Source of the DNA: a virus
Strand: one strand, 5' to 3'
IMG/VR virus record: IMGVR_UViG_3300022870_000002
Coordinates: 1-47,936 of that record
DNA length: 47,936 nucleotides
Shown one piece after another: positions 15,412 through 22,317 of the stretch. Numbering within the stretch: position 1 is the first letter of the stretch; each line of letters begins with the position of its first letter. The translations under genes and the position numbers were made by a program. The notes below the pieces were generated by a model, which had not been told where the DNA came from, did not search any database, and was given only the letters and a program-made list of their open reading frames with translations.

Positions 15412-16262
15412 CGCTGTTTCGCGCCCCGGCTGGCAACCTCCTCCCGCTACAGGTGGGCGCGGCCGATATCGAGGAGTGGCTCCTCGCCAAGGAGCCGCAG
15501 GCCATCGGGTCTTACAGGGACCTAGCGCCGCAGGAATACGGCCGGGCCTTCACTGCGGCACAGACGGCCGGAACCGACATCGCCGACGACCTCTATTTCG
15601 CCCTCGTCGACGTGGTGGGCCGATCCGGCACGGAGGAGGATTTCTCCAAGCTCGTCACGCCGATCCTCAAGCAAAAGGGATGGCTCAAGGGGGACGACGG
15701 CTCCATCGCTACCCGCGTTGCCCTGATCTACGACACGAACCTCCGCTTGGGCCGCGCCGCCGGGCGCTGGAGCCGGTATCAGTCGACCAAGGCGGCGTTC
15801 CCCTACCTCCGCGCCTTCACGGCCGAGGACGACCGGGTCCGCCACCCACCCAAGTCGCCCCATAGCGATCATCGGGCATGGGATGGGATCATCCTGCCCA
15901 TCGACCACGACTTTTGGACCCGGTGGTTTCCACCGCTCGGCTTTCGGTGCCGGTGTGGCGTGGTGCAGATGACCCGGTCGCAGCTCGCCCGCTACAAGGA
16001 CGGGATCACGAGCGACGAGGAGCTTGCGGATCGCGAGGCGCGTCTAGGCGAGCCTGTGTTCGCCTCCCCGGCGCTCCCGTTCGGGCAACAGCTCGTCGAC
16101 GCGGTCGCGGGCACCAACCAATCCCTCATGCCCGGTATGCGCCCTGTGGACCCGGCCGCGACCTATCAGCGCGGGCAACAGGCATGGAACGCCGAGCTTG
16201 CGGCGCAAGCGCTCGACCAAGTCACGGCGGCGATTGCCAAGCTGTTCGGGATCGGGGCTTGA
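15408..16262 (+). CDS. Minor head / head morphogenesis protein (Mu gpF-like)
   Basis: 284 aa. The N-terminal region (EEWLLAKEPQAIGSYRDL ... AFTAAQTAGTDIADDLYFAL) and the C-terminal Phage_Mu_F core match the Mu gpF / SPP1 gp7 family. The core includes STKAAFPYLRAFTAEDDRVR, then a His-rich segment, HDFWTRWFPPLGFRCRCGV. These proteins sit on the portal and help assembly or DNA ejection. TTG 15408 overlaps the previous stop; GTG 15396 is an alternative start. The opposite-strand cassette begins directly after it. Confidence 0.88.
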   Translation: MTLFRAPAGNLLPLQVGAADIEEWLLAKEPQAIGSYRDLAPQEYGRAFTAAQTAGTDIADDLYFALVDVVGRSGTEEDFSKLVTPILKQKGWLKGDDGSIATRVALIYDTNLRLGRAAGRWSRYQSTKAAFPYLRAFTAEDDRVRHPPKSPHSDHRAWDGIILPIDHDFWTRWFPPLGFRCRCGVVQMTRSQLARYKDGITSDEELADREARLGEPVFASPALPFGQQLVDAVAGTNQSLMPGMRPVDPAATYQRGQQAWNAELAAQALDQVTAAIAKLFGIGA

Positions 16263-16267
16263 GCGGT

Positions 16268-16341
16268 TGGAGCCAGCGGCAGGAATCGAACCCGCGTCGT
16301 CGTCTTACGAAAGCGATGCTCTACCATTGAGCCACGCCGGC
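16268..16341 (-). tRNA. tRNA-Thr (CGU anticodon)
   Basis: 74 nt with encoded CCA. The acceptor GCCGGCG pairs with CGCTGGC (one G-U). The D arm is GCTC-AATGGTA-GAGC, the anticodon loop TTCGTAA, and the T arm GCGGG-TTCGATT-CCTGC. The loop matches threonine tRNA(CGU). The anticodon stem (TCGCT/GACGA) has a C-A mismatch and a T-G pair next to the loop, so it may be weakened or decaying. The discriminator base is T. It lies in the 3' part of the reverse-strand cassette transcript. Confidence 0.75.
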
Positions 16342-16351
16342 TTGTGAGGGT

Positions 16352-16386
16352 GAGCCGGCCCCCGGAAGGGGCGTGGGGACCGGCTC
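16352..16386. terminator. Hairpin at the end of the reverse-strand cassette
   Basis: GAGCCGGCCCC (16352-16362) pairs with GGGGACCGGCTC (16375-16386) with one internal mismatch. There is no T-run on either side, so it is a weak terminator or a processing hairpin between the last cassette gene and the Thr tRNA. Confidence 0.35.
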
Positions 16387-16444
16387 GGGCTCAAGGTGGA
16401 CGGGCACAGGGGGATGAAACCCGCCCGCAACGTCAATGCACGAT

Positions 16445-16753
16445 CTATAGGACGTAGTAAAGCCGGACGTCGTACTCATTTTGCGGCTTCGACCAGCGGG
16501 TCGTTTCGGCATCCCATCCGAGCTTGGAGTCCGTGTTGACCGGGGTGTCACCGTGGACCCGGCCATTCTCCAGCATCACGACGACGCGCTTCCCCTTGGC
16601 CTCCTCGGGCAGATGGCCGGGGTTGCGCTTCCATGGTAGGCGCTTGGGCGCGGGAGTCGGCGGTGCCTGGACAGGCGGTTTCGGCTCAGGTTGCGCAGCG
16701 GGCTTTTCCTCGGCCGGGCGCACCGCGAACAGGTCGTCGTCGAAATCGCTCAT
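16445..16753 (-). CDS. Hypothetical protein, 102 aa, last gene of the reverse cassette
   Basis: Acidic start (MSDFDDDLFAV), then a long Pro/Ala-rich linker (to about residue 40), then a small folded C-terminus (KRVVVMLENGRVHGD ... YDVRLYYVL). The start overlaps the upstream stop as ATGA. No family recognised. Confidence 0.6.
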   Translation of the reverse strand: MSDFDDDLFAVRPAEEKPAAQPEPKPPVQAPPTPAPKRLPWKRNPGHLPEEAKGKRVVVMLENGRVHGDTPVNTDSKLGWDAETTRWSKPQNEYDVRLYYVL

Positions 16754-16989
16754 TTCCGGGACGCCTTCCATGCTTCAAGGGCGGACACATGGTCCGGGCA
16801 TATGTCTTTGTCCGGGGCCGGCTGTGTTGTGCAGCGATCGCATATCGGTCGATCGCACGTACCCGACTTGCGGCCCGGAACCTTCCAATCGCAGAGCTTC
16901 GTCGCCCGCCGGCCGCAACGGCAACGGCGGGTCGTCGAGCATACGATCGCAGCTTGACCACCGGGCAGGGTGACGCGCTCGCATGTCAT
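16750..16989 (-). CDS. Cysteine-rich, probable zinc-binding protein, 79 aa
   Basis: Cys residues occur in pairs typical of zinc ligands: CRCGRRATKLC, then GTCDRPICDRC, then a C-x-x-H (CPDH). It probably folds around one or two zinc ions. It may bind nucleic acid or protein. ATG 16989 overlaps the previous stop as ATGA, which excludes the longer upstream frame. Confidence 0.65.
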   Translation of the reverse strand: MTCERVTLPGGQAAIVCSTTRRCRCGRRATKLCDWKVPGRKSGTCDRPICDRCTTQPAPDKDICPDHVSALEAWKASRK

Positions 16990-17225
16990 GAGCGTCGGAT
17001 CACAAAGCCGCCCGAGGCGGGGAAGGGCTCGACATCCCACCCCTCGAATCGGGTGAGGTCGACGTCAGGGCCGAACCTCCCGCGCATGTCGGCGACGAAC
17101 GCATCCCATGCGTAGACCACAAACACGGCGCGGAATGGCGGCGAGAAGCCGGGAATGTGTCGCTTAGCCGCGTGCGCCTGTCGCTCGCGGATCAGCGCTG
17201 CGGCCATGTCCTGCACGATCGTCAT
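16986..17225 (-). CDS. Hypothetical protein, 79 aa
   Basis: Basic N-terminal helix (MTIVQDMAAALIRERQAHAA), then aromatic-rich strands (FRAVFVVYAWDAFVADMRG). It is joined to both neighbours by ATGA overlaps. No family recognised. Confidence 0.55.
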   Translation of the reverse strand: MTIVQDMAAALIRERQAHAAKRHIPGFSPPFRAVFVVYAWDAFVADMRGRFGPDVDLTRFEGWDVEPFPASGGFVIRRS

Positions 17226-17410
17226 TGCCGGCGAAACCAGCGCTCGGCCGTGCAGAACGGCGCCTCATGTTCGGCCTGAGCGTTGAGAGTCGCCGTCACC
17301 TGTCGCGCGACAACCGGGCTGTCCGCCACGAGGAGCGCGGCCGGCCGGCGCTTGGACCACACCTCGCGGCCGATCGCCACGAGCGGGAAATCGACCTCCT
17401 CAAGGATCAT
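17222..17410 (-). CDS. Hypothetical protein, 62 aa
   Basis: Small protein (MILEEVDFPLVAIGREVWSK) with alternating strand-like segments. Both junctions are ATGA overlaps. No family recognised. Confidence 0.52.
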   Translation of the reverse strand: MILEEVDFPLVAIGREVWSKRRPAALLVADSPVVARQVTATLNAQAEHEAPFCTAERWFRRQ

Positions 17411-17874
17411 AGCGACAGGTAGGACACGGTCGCGCCCATCTCTTCAAGCCAATCGGCGTGGGAGTTATCGGCGATGATGCTATGCATTTTCGCGATGGAC
17501 ACTACCTCGGGCCGGATATCGACGTTCCCAAAGCCCTCCTTGAGGCCACGGATTTTCCGCCAGTCCCGAATAGAGGTGCGGTCGCGTCCGACGATGCTTC
17601 CGATTTGCCGATCGGTGAGGTTGCTGGCGAGCAGAATCCGCCGCCGTTGGTCCTCGTCTCTGTCGACGAAATGCCGGTGAGGGTTCCAAGCGTAGTTCGG
17701 CTTGAGGCCGCGCTTTTCTCTCCACGATGCGATGGTCGCGGGATGGAGCTGGAGTCGGCGGGCAATCTCCCGGTCCCCGAGGCCCTCGTCGTACAGCTCC
17801 TTGCGCTCGACGTTCTCCTTGTCCGAGATGCGGGGCCTAGGACGGCCCATGCAGGCCCAATTGACCTTCGTCAT
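17407..17874 (-). CDS. Tandem helix-turn-helix protein, 155 aa
   Basis: Two successive HTH-like repeats are visible: LYDEGLGDREIARRLQLHPA followed by TIASWREKRGL, and LASNLTDRQIGSIVGRDRT followed by SIRDWRKIRGL. Both have the homeodomain-like pattern seen in transposase/resolvase HTH modules, but there is no catalytic domain. It is therefore a likely DNA-binding regulator. The start at 17874 is fixed by ATGA overlap. It may control its own cassette. Confidence 0.7.
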   Translation of the reverse strand: MTKVNWACMGRPRPRISDKENVERKELYDEGLGDREIARRLQLHPATIASWREKRGLKPNYAWNPHRHFVDRDEDQRRRILLASNLTDRQIGSIVGRDRTSIRDWRKIRGLKEGFGNVDIRPEVVSIAKMHSIIADNSHADWLEEMGATVSYLSL

Positions 17875-18161
17875 GCGTGTGTCCTCGCGACCTCGGCGAG
17901 CCCTTCCTTGAACAGGGCCAGCCAATCGACGTGGTCCTCGCGCGCGTCGGCCGCAGCGAGGTATCGCTCGATAGTTGCGATCGGCCAATCGTTGATCAGC
18001 GCGGCCGAGACAACGAGCCGGCGGACCTCGCCGAGCCGGACCACGAAACGCACCGGGGCGAGGTCGTCAACGATCCTGAGCGAAAGGAGGCGCTCCTCCC
18101 GGTCCAGCTTGCCGAGCCTGAGCATCCACTCCAGCGCGGGCGGCGTGCGTCCCTTCGTCAT
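17871..18161 (-). CDS. Hypothetical protein, 96 aa
   Basis: Helical protein (ALEWMLRLGKLDREERLLSL) with a strand region (APVRFVVRLGEVRRLVVSAA) and C-terminal helices. The start overlaps the RNase H stop; the end overlaps the HTH gene. No family recognised. Confidence 0.55.
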   Translation of the reverse strand: MTKGRTPPALEWMLRLGKLDREERLLSLRIVDDLAPVRFVVRLGEVRRLVVSAALINDWPIATIERYLAAADAREDHVDWLALFKEGLAEVARTHA

Positions 18162-18661
18162 GTCGCGGCTCCCATGAGCTTCTTGGCAATCGAATGATGC
18201 CGGCGGGCCGTGGTCGGCCGGGGCAGAGCTCGGGCTTTGGTCGCGAGCGCGTCGCACCGTCGGTTCCACACCGCGCGCGGATCGGTGCTGTTCTCGGGTT
18301 GATGACCCTTCACCCATTGCGGGATCAGCACGAGGCCCACGGCCTGCGCCTCGATCGCCGCGAGCGCCTCGGCCATGCGCGGCGTGGTCCGCTTGAAGCT
18401 CTGGCCCTTGATGCGCTCGACCGCATGTTTGCAATCGGTGATGACGCGGACCTCTGTCCCCGACACGACATATCCAGAACGCTTGAGCCGGTGCAGGGCA
18501 TTAGCGATCGTGCGCAACTCGGCCGTGATGGCGCACGCCAGCCCGTCCTTGCGGAATCGGCCCGATGCCTCAATCGGTTCGACCCCCGGCACGACGAGGA
18601 CGAAGGCCCACGTCCCGACGCCGTTCTTGAGGCCCGCGTCCGTGTAGAGGTCGACCGTCAC
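18158..18661 (-). CDS. Ribonuclease H (RNase HI fold)
   Basis: 167 aa. It shows the RNase HI pattern: DLYTDAG with D8, AITAELRTIANAL with E48, VITDCKHAV with D76, then KGHQPENSTD with H120 and RRCDALA with D137. It would cleave RNA in RNA/DNA hybrids, for instance primers or R-loops, during phage replication. GTG 18661 overlaps the previous stop. It is the only clear enzyme in the reverse-strand cassette. Confidence 0.88.
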   Translation of the reverse strand: MTVDLYTDAGLKNGVGTWAFVLVVPGVEPIEASGRFRKDGLACAITAELRTIANALHRLKRSGYVVSGTEVRVITDCKHAVERIKGQSFKRTTPRMAEALAAIEAQAVGLVLIPQWVKGHQPENSTDPRAVWNRRCDALATKARALPRPTTARRHHSIAKKLMGAAT

Positions 18662-19347
18662 TCCTCGCCCTCGTCGAACGTAAAGTGGACCCCCTCGGCG
18701 GCCCACCGCTTCAAGTTTTCTGCCCGAACCTTGGCCTCGGCACGCTCAACCTCGCGATCGGCGACCCTCTTCCAGAGCGCAAGGAGCTGTGCGTGTGTCG
18801 CGTGTTCCGTGCGTCCCTGATAGGTGACATACCAGCCGAGCCGGGAAGTGACGGTCCCGCCGAGCGCCGTCACGACGAACCCGCGCTTGCTCAGCTTGTC
18901 AGCCGCGTCCAGCGCCGCCGCTTGTTGGCTCTGTTCCGCTTTGCGCTTCAAGGGTTCCGTCTGCTCGCGAAACCTAGCTGCCTGGGCCTGTCTGGAGCGT
19001 TCGACCTCGGCCGGATCAAGGCTCGCCGCGCGCGCGAAGCTGCGCATCGCCTCCGCCCATGCGTCACCCTCGCCCATATGGCGAGCCACCTCAGCGAACA
19101 AGTCGTCGGCGGTCTGGGAACGGCTCCGCGCCCCATATTCGTGCGTCCGGGCATAGCTGAAATTGGCGCGCTCGAATCGAGCCTCCACCTTGGGCTTAGC
19201 CCGGCCGGGCACCTCGAACGTCGCCTTGTCGAGGCCATGCTTGTCGCAGATCGCGTCGCCCCGGCCGATGGCCGCGTCGCGCTCTCCCGCGTGTTCGGTC
19301 GACCGGGCGAGCCGATAGCAGGCCTCGGCTTTTTCGCGCGGGGTCAA
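18658..19347 (-). CDS. DUF2786-like protein, 229 aa
   Basis: The N-terminus (EKAEACYRLARSTEHAGERD ... DAICDKHGLDKATFE) follows the DUF2786 pattern. In that family a helical repeat with an E-A-x-x-A core ends in K-y-G-L. A long charged coiled-coil middle (about 100-150) and a C-terminal alpha/beta part follow. TTG 19347 overlaps the previous stop (TTGA), and this excludes a longer upstream frame. Function of DUF2786 proteins is unknown. Confidence 0.6.
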   Translation of the reverse strand: MTPREKAEACYRLARSTEHAGERDAAIGRGDAICDKHGLDKATFEVPGRAKPKVEARFERANFSYARTHEYGARSRSQTADDLFAEVARHMGEGDAWAEAMRSFARAASLDPAEVERSRQAQAARFREQTEPLKRKAEQSQQAAALDAADKLSKRGFVVTALGGTVTSRLGWYVTYQGRTEHATHAQLLALWKRVADREVERAEAKVRAENLKRWAAEGVHFTFDEGEE

Positions 19348-19601
19348 GGCTTCTCCTCCTCGGGAACGTGTTGCACGAAGATCGTGCGGGGCGGGAGCGC
19401 TGCAATCTCGTCGATGACGTGACGGAAGTTCGCGTCCGCGCGGGTGACGGCGGTGACAATCTCGCGGGCGATGTCGCGGGCGTAGATCGTCGGATTGAAG
19501 CCGATCGGATCGACAAGGAAGCCCTGCGCCGCGAGCTGATCGAACATCATCGCGAGCGCAGGAAACTCCCGACGCTGATCCGGGGTCAGCTCGGGGCTCA
19601 T
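19344..19601 (-). CDS. Hypothetical protein, 85 aa
   Basis: Starts MSPELTPDQRREFPALAMMF; mostly helical. Joined by ATGA upstream and TTGA downstream. No family recognised. Confidence 0.55.
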   Translation of the reverse strand: MSPELTPDQRREFPALAMMFDQLAAQGFLVDPIGFNPTIYARDIAREIVTAVTRADANFRHVIDEIAALPPRTIFVQHVPEEEKP

Positions 19602-19930
19602 TTCTTGAGGGCCTTGGCGATTTCCTCGGCCGCCATCTCACCCGCGACGCGGCGCATCTCGGCCGCCATCTCGCCGCAGATGCGGCCCATGGCCTCCAAC
19701 TCGTCGGCGGTCGGGAGGAAGACGAGCGAAGCGACCCCGGATGCGCTGTCGATGATCACGCCGGGCCTCGCCTCCCCGGACGCATATTTGAAGATGTCCA
19801 AGCTCATGGACTTGCCGGGCAGAAACGACACGAGGCGGCCGAACCTGTTGACGAGGTGGGGCGTGATGACCACGCGTTGATCCTCGGAACGGAGGTCGAC
19901 CCGCTCGGGGAAATATTTCCAGCGGCTCAA
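19598..19930 (-). CDS. Hypothetical protein, 110 aa
   Basis: Strand-rich N-terminal two thirds (QRVVITPHLVNRFGRLVSFL) and a helical, Met/Glu/Ala-rich C-terminus (GRICGEMAAEMRRVAGEMAA). The start is TTG 19930 overlapping the previous stop as TTGA. No family recognised. Confidence 0.55.
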   Translation of the reverse strand: MSRWKYFPERVDLRSEDQRVVITPHLVNRFGRLVSFLPGKSMSLDIFKYASGEARPGVIIDSASGVASLVFLPTADELEAMGRICGEMAAEMRRVAGEMAAEEIAKALKK

Positions 19931-20124
19931 CGACCGATCCTCCGCACGCGCTCGATTTCCTTCATCGCGTGACGGACTCGCCTTTCGTGGAGCTGGAGGG
20001 GCGTCTCGCGGAGCAGCGCCGAGACGATGCTAAGCCGGAACGTCCACAGGCAATAGCCGATGGTGAGGAGGCTGCATCCGAGCATTGAGCCGAATGCGGC
20101 GGTGAGGATCAGGTGGAGGATCAC
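19927..20124 (-). CDS. Single-pass membrane protein, 65 aa
   Basis: The hydrophobic N-terminal half (LILTAAFGSMLGCSLLTIGY) forms one membrane segment. A basic cytoplasmic tail (LHERRVRHAMKEIERVRRIG) follows. GTG 20124 overlaps the previous stop. It could be an inner-membrane accessory, for example for exclusion. No family recognised. Confidence 0.6.
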   Translation of the reverse strand: MILHLILTAAFGSMLGCSLLTIGYCLWTFRLSIVSALLRETPLQLHERRVRHAMKEIERVRRIGR

Positions 20125-20294
20125 AGGCTTTCCCTTTCGATTGAGTGAGGTGTCGAACCGGCGAGAGCCCGAGCCGCATCGCGCGCGGACTCGACCGTCT
20201 CGTATGGGATATTTCCCCAATGGCCGTGAAGGCTCAGACGGGCTCCGGACAACCTCCGGTGGGTCGTGATGATGAACCGGAGCCCGTCGCGCAT
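20121..20294 (-). CDS. Hypothetical protein, 57 aa
   Basis: Basic small protein (MRDGLRFIITTHRRLSGARL). The start is the ATG in a TGATG overlap with the previous stop; a GTG three bases upstream is equally possible. No family recognised. Confidence 0.5.
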   Translation of the reverse strand: MRDGLRFIITTHRRLSGARLSLHGHWGNIPYETVESARDAARALAGSTPHSIERESL

Positions 20295-20497
20295 CACGCC
20301 GCGCGGCTCGCGTAGGACCGGGCCAAGTCGGCCTCTTGGAGGGCGAGTTCCTCCTCCAGCGTGGCGGCGAGGCGCAGCGCATGGGCCAGCCGATCCGCGA
20401 TCCGGGCGACCTCCAGCTCGCGGGCCATCCGATAGCCGGTCGAGCAACCCGCGACGTGCCGCGCGCGGGCGCGCATGTCGTCGACGAGGCGGCTCAT
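20294..20497 (-). CDS. Hypothetical helical protein, 67 aa
   Basis: Arg/Ala/Glu-rich, probably one or two long helices (ELEVARIADRLAHALRLAAT). Joined by ATGA to the cassette's first gene. No family recognised. Confidence 0.5.
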   Translation of the reverse strand: MSRLVDDMRARARHVAGCSTGYRMARELEVARIADRLAHALRLAATLEEELALQEADLARSYASRAA

Positions 20498-20799
20498 ATG
20501 TCCATCTCCCCGTCATGGAACGCCGTGTCGATGCAGGGCGTGTCGGGCGGGGTGTCACGGTCGCCATAGTGGACGGCCTCCTCGGCGTTGAAGTCGTCGA
20601 TTTCTTCGAGCAGGCCCGCAAGCGTGTCGTGATAGCCGAAATGAGCCATCACGCCGCGCGAACCATGGAAGCCCTCTTCCGGATCGAGACGGACCACGAC
20701 GCCACCATACACGTCGAAGCCGGACGGGTTTTTGGTCCACAGGAAGCGACGCGAGCCGACCGGCTCGGCCGCGCGGACCAGTGAAATCTGAGACGACAT
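20494..20799 (-). CDS. Hypothetical protein, 101 aa, first gene of the reverse-strand cassette
   Basis: Acidic protein with a central strand-rich section (GGVVVRLDPEEGFHGSRGVM). ATG 20799 has a strong AAGGAGG site 8 nt upstream. Almost every downstream gene of the cassette lacks such a site, so this is where ribosomes load on the transcript. Function unknown. Confidence 0.62.
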   Translation of the reverse strand: MSSQISLVRAAEPVGSRRFLWTKNPSGFDVYGGVVVRLDPEEGFHGSRGVMAHFGYHDTLAGLLEEIDDFNAEEAVHYGDRDTPPDTPCIDTAFHDGEMDI

Positions 20800-20922
20800 A
20801 TCCTTTTCCTCCTTGAGCAAGACAGTGCGTACATCGTGCATTGGCATTGCGCAAGAGGCCAAAGAGGTGCGCCAGTTTCTTTCAGCCTTACGACCGCTCC
20901 GCGCGCGGGGTAATTCTCTGGC
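20800..20922. promoter_or_regulatory. Divergent regulatory gap between the cassette and the capsid genes
   Basis: The gap separates the leftward cassette (20799) from the rightward head genes (20923). It contains GTGCATTG (20836-20843), CATTGCGC (20845-20852) and the palindrome TTGCGCAA (20847-20854). These are close to the boxes at 2003-2010 and 2072-2079. TTGCGC read leftward could be a -35 box, but no good -10 is visible. It probably holds promoters for both directions. Confidence 0.45.
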
Positions 20923-21882
20923 ATGGTCGAGAAAGAAATCGAGTTGTTCCGCGTGGGCGGAAAGGCGTCTCGGGGCATCACCCCGGAGATACTCGCCGAG
21001 GTCGCGACGCAGGATTGCGAAACGGCCCCTGCGGCGGTTTGCTTCGGGCACCCCAAGAGCGACACTCCGGCGGCTGGCATTATCCGCAAGCTCCGCGCGG
21101 TCGGAAACAGCCTGTTCGGCACGGTGAAGCTCAACGAGGTCGCGGAGCAGGGCGTCGCCAATGGCGAATGGCTCAACCGCTCCGCCGCGTTCTTCGACCC
21201 GACCCACGAGGCGAACCCGCGCCCCGGCAAGTGGTCCTTCCGTCATCTCGGCCTGCTCGGCGCCGCCGCCCCCGGTATCCCCGGCATGGGCACGCTGCAA
21301 AAGGCGCTCGCGTTCGATGCAGCAACCGACGAGCTGCTCGTCGACGGCGACCCGGCCGATGCCGTCGTCTTTTCCGGGGCGCCGACCCCGGTCCACTACC
21401 AGTTCGCCAGCAAGGAAAACGCCACCATGGACAAGACTCCCGAGCAGATCGCCGCCGAGGCCGCCATCAAGGCCCGCGAGGAGGCCGCCGACGCGCGCGA
21501 AAAGGAATTCGCGGCCCGCGTGAAGACGCAGTTCGAGGCGTCGAACGCCACCGCCGTCGATGCGCTCGTCGCCGCCGGCAAGGTCCTCCCGGCCGAGGCG
21601 CCCAAGCTCAAGCTCGTGTTCAACGCGCTCGACCAGGCGGAGCTGGAGTTCGCGGCCGACGACAAGGGCCAGCCCTCCGCCGCGCTGGCGCGGTTCCTGA
21701 CGGACGCGCTCCCCAAGCGCGCCCCGATCGGCGACAAGCCGGCATCGCCCTCGGGCGAGTTCACCGCCACGGGCGACAAGCCCAAGACGGCGGGCGAGCT
21801 GACGTCGGCCGCCAAGGCGCTCATGGAGAAGGACAAGTCTCTCTCCTTTGAGGCCGCGATCGAGCAGGTTTCGGCCGCCTAA
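20923..21882 (+). CDS. Capsid maturation protease/scaffold fusion (Mu gpI/Z-like)
   Basis: 319 aa. The N-terminal part (IELFRVGGKASRGIT ... AAVCFGHPKSDTPAAGIIRK ... HLGLLGAAAPGIPGM) matches the protease-like region found just before phage decoration and capsid genes. The C-terminal half from about 169 is charged and helical, as expected for a scaffold (EEAADAREKEFAARVKTQFE). An internal ATG at 21427 with AAGGA upstream could give a separate scaffold. The position before decoration and capsid genes supports the call. Catalytic residues are not identified. Confidence 0.75.
   Translation: MVEKEIELFRVGGKASRGITPEILAEVATQDCETAPAAVCFGHPKSDTPAAGIIRKLRAVGNSLFGTVKLNEVAEQGVANGEWLNRSAAFFDPTHEANPRPGKWSFRHLGLLGAAAPGIPGMGTLQKALAFDAATDELLVDGDPADAVVFSGAPTPVHYQFASKENATMDKTPEQIAAEAAIKAREEAADAREKEFAARVKTQFEASNATAVDALVAAGKVLPAEAPKLKLVFNALDQAELEFAADDKGQPSAALARFLTDALPKRAPIGDKPASPSGEFTATGDKPKTAGELTSAAKALMEKDKSLSFEAAIEQVSAA
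21427..21882 (+). CDS. Possible in-frame internal scaffold product, 151 aa
   Basis: An ATG at codon 169 of the protease/scaffold gene is preceded by AAGGA about 10 nt upstream. It opens the helical, charged scaffold part (MDKTPEQIAAEAAIKA). Mu and lambda make their scaffolds from such nested starts. Support is the start context and family precedent only. Confidence 0.45.
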   Translation: MDKTPEQIAAEAAIKAREEAADAREKEFAARVKTQFEASNATAVDALVAAGKVLPAEAPKLKLVFNALDQAELEFAADDKGQPSAALARFLTDALPKRAPIGDKPASPSGEFTATGDKPKTAGELTSAAKALMEKDKSLSFEAAIEQVSAA

Positions 21883-21918
21883 ACCCCGCCTCTCAACCTC
21901 GCGCTAGGAGCGACGATC

Positions 21919-22287
21919 ATGGGTCAGACGACCGGTTTCCTCACCAAGTCCCTCACCGCGACGACCGCCATCTTGGCGCGTCGCTTCGTCAACTATGGCG
22001 CCGCCGATGGCACGGGCATCCCGGCCGTCGACGGCTCTAAGCATATCGCGGGCGTCTCGGCGGACATCGATACGGCGGTGGGCCAGCGGTGCAGCGTGTT
22101 CAAGATCGGGAACATCGCCGACATCGTCTATGGCGGCACCGTCACCCGTGGCGATCCGCTCACCTCGGACGCCTCGGGCCGCGCCATCAAGGCGACCGCG
22201 ACCGGAACCTTTTGCGGCGGCTTCGCCGAGGTGTCCGGCGTCGTCGGCGACATCGGCTCCGTCGAAATCGCCCCGTTCATCCTCTAA
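21919..22287 (+). CDS. Head decoration protein (DUF2190/gpD-like)
   Basis: 122 aa, beta-rich (NYGAADGTGIPAVDGSKHIA ... IADIVYGGTVTRGDPLTSDA ... SVEIAPFIL). This is the look of DUF2190-type decoration proteins, which stabilise the capsid. TAGGAG lies 9 nt before the ATG. It sits between protease/scaffold and major capsid genes, the usual place. Confidence 0.8.
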   Translation: MGQTTGFLTKSLTATTAILARRFVNYGAADGTGIPAVDGSKHIAGVSADIDTAVGQRCSVFKIGNIADIVYGGTVTRGDPLTSDASGRAIKATATGTFCGGFAEVSGVVGDIGSVEIAPFIL

Positions 22288-22317
22288 CCCCGCTCACCGT
22301 TCGAAAGGTCGATCGCA

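Noticed and set aside
20841-21851. Alternative +1 frame over the protease/scaffold gene
   Set aside because: Extreme Arg/Gly composition without motifs; the 20923 frame has family-like sequence and correct context.
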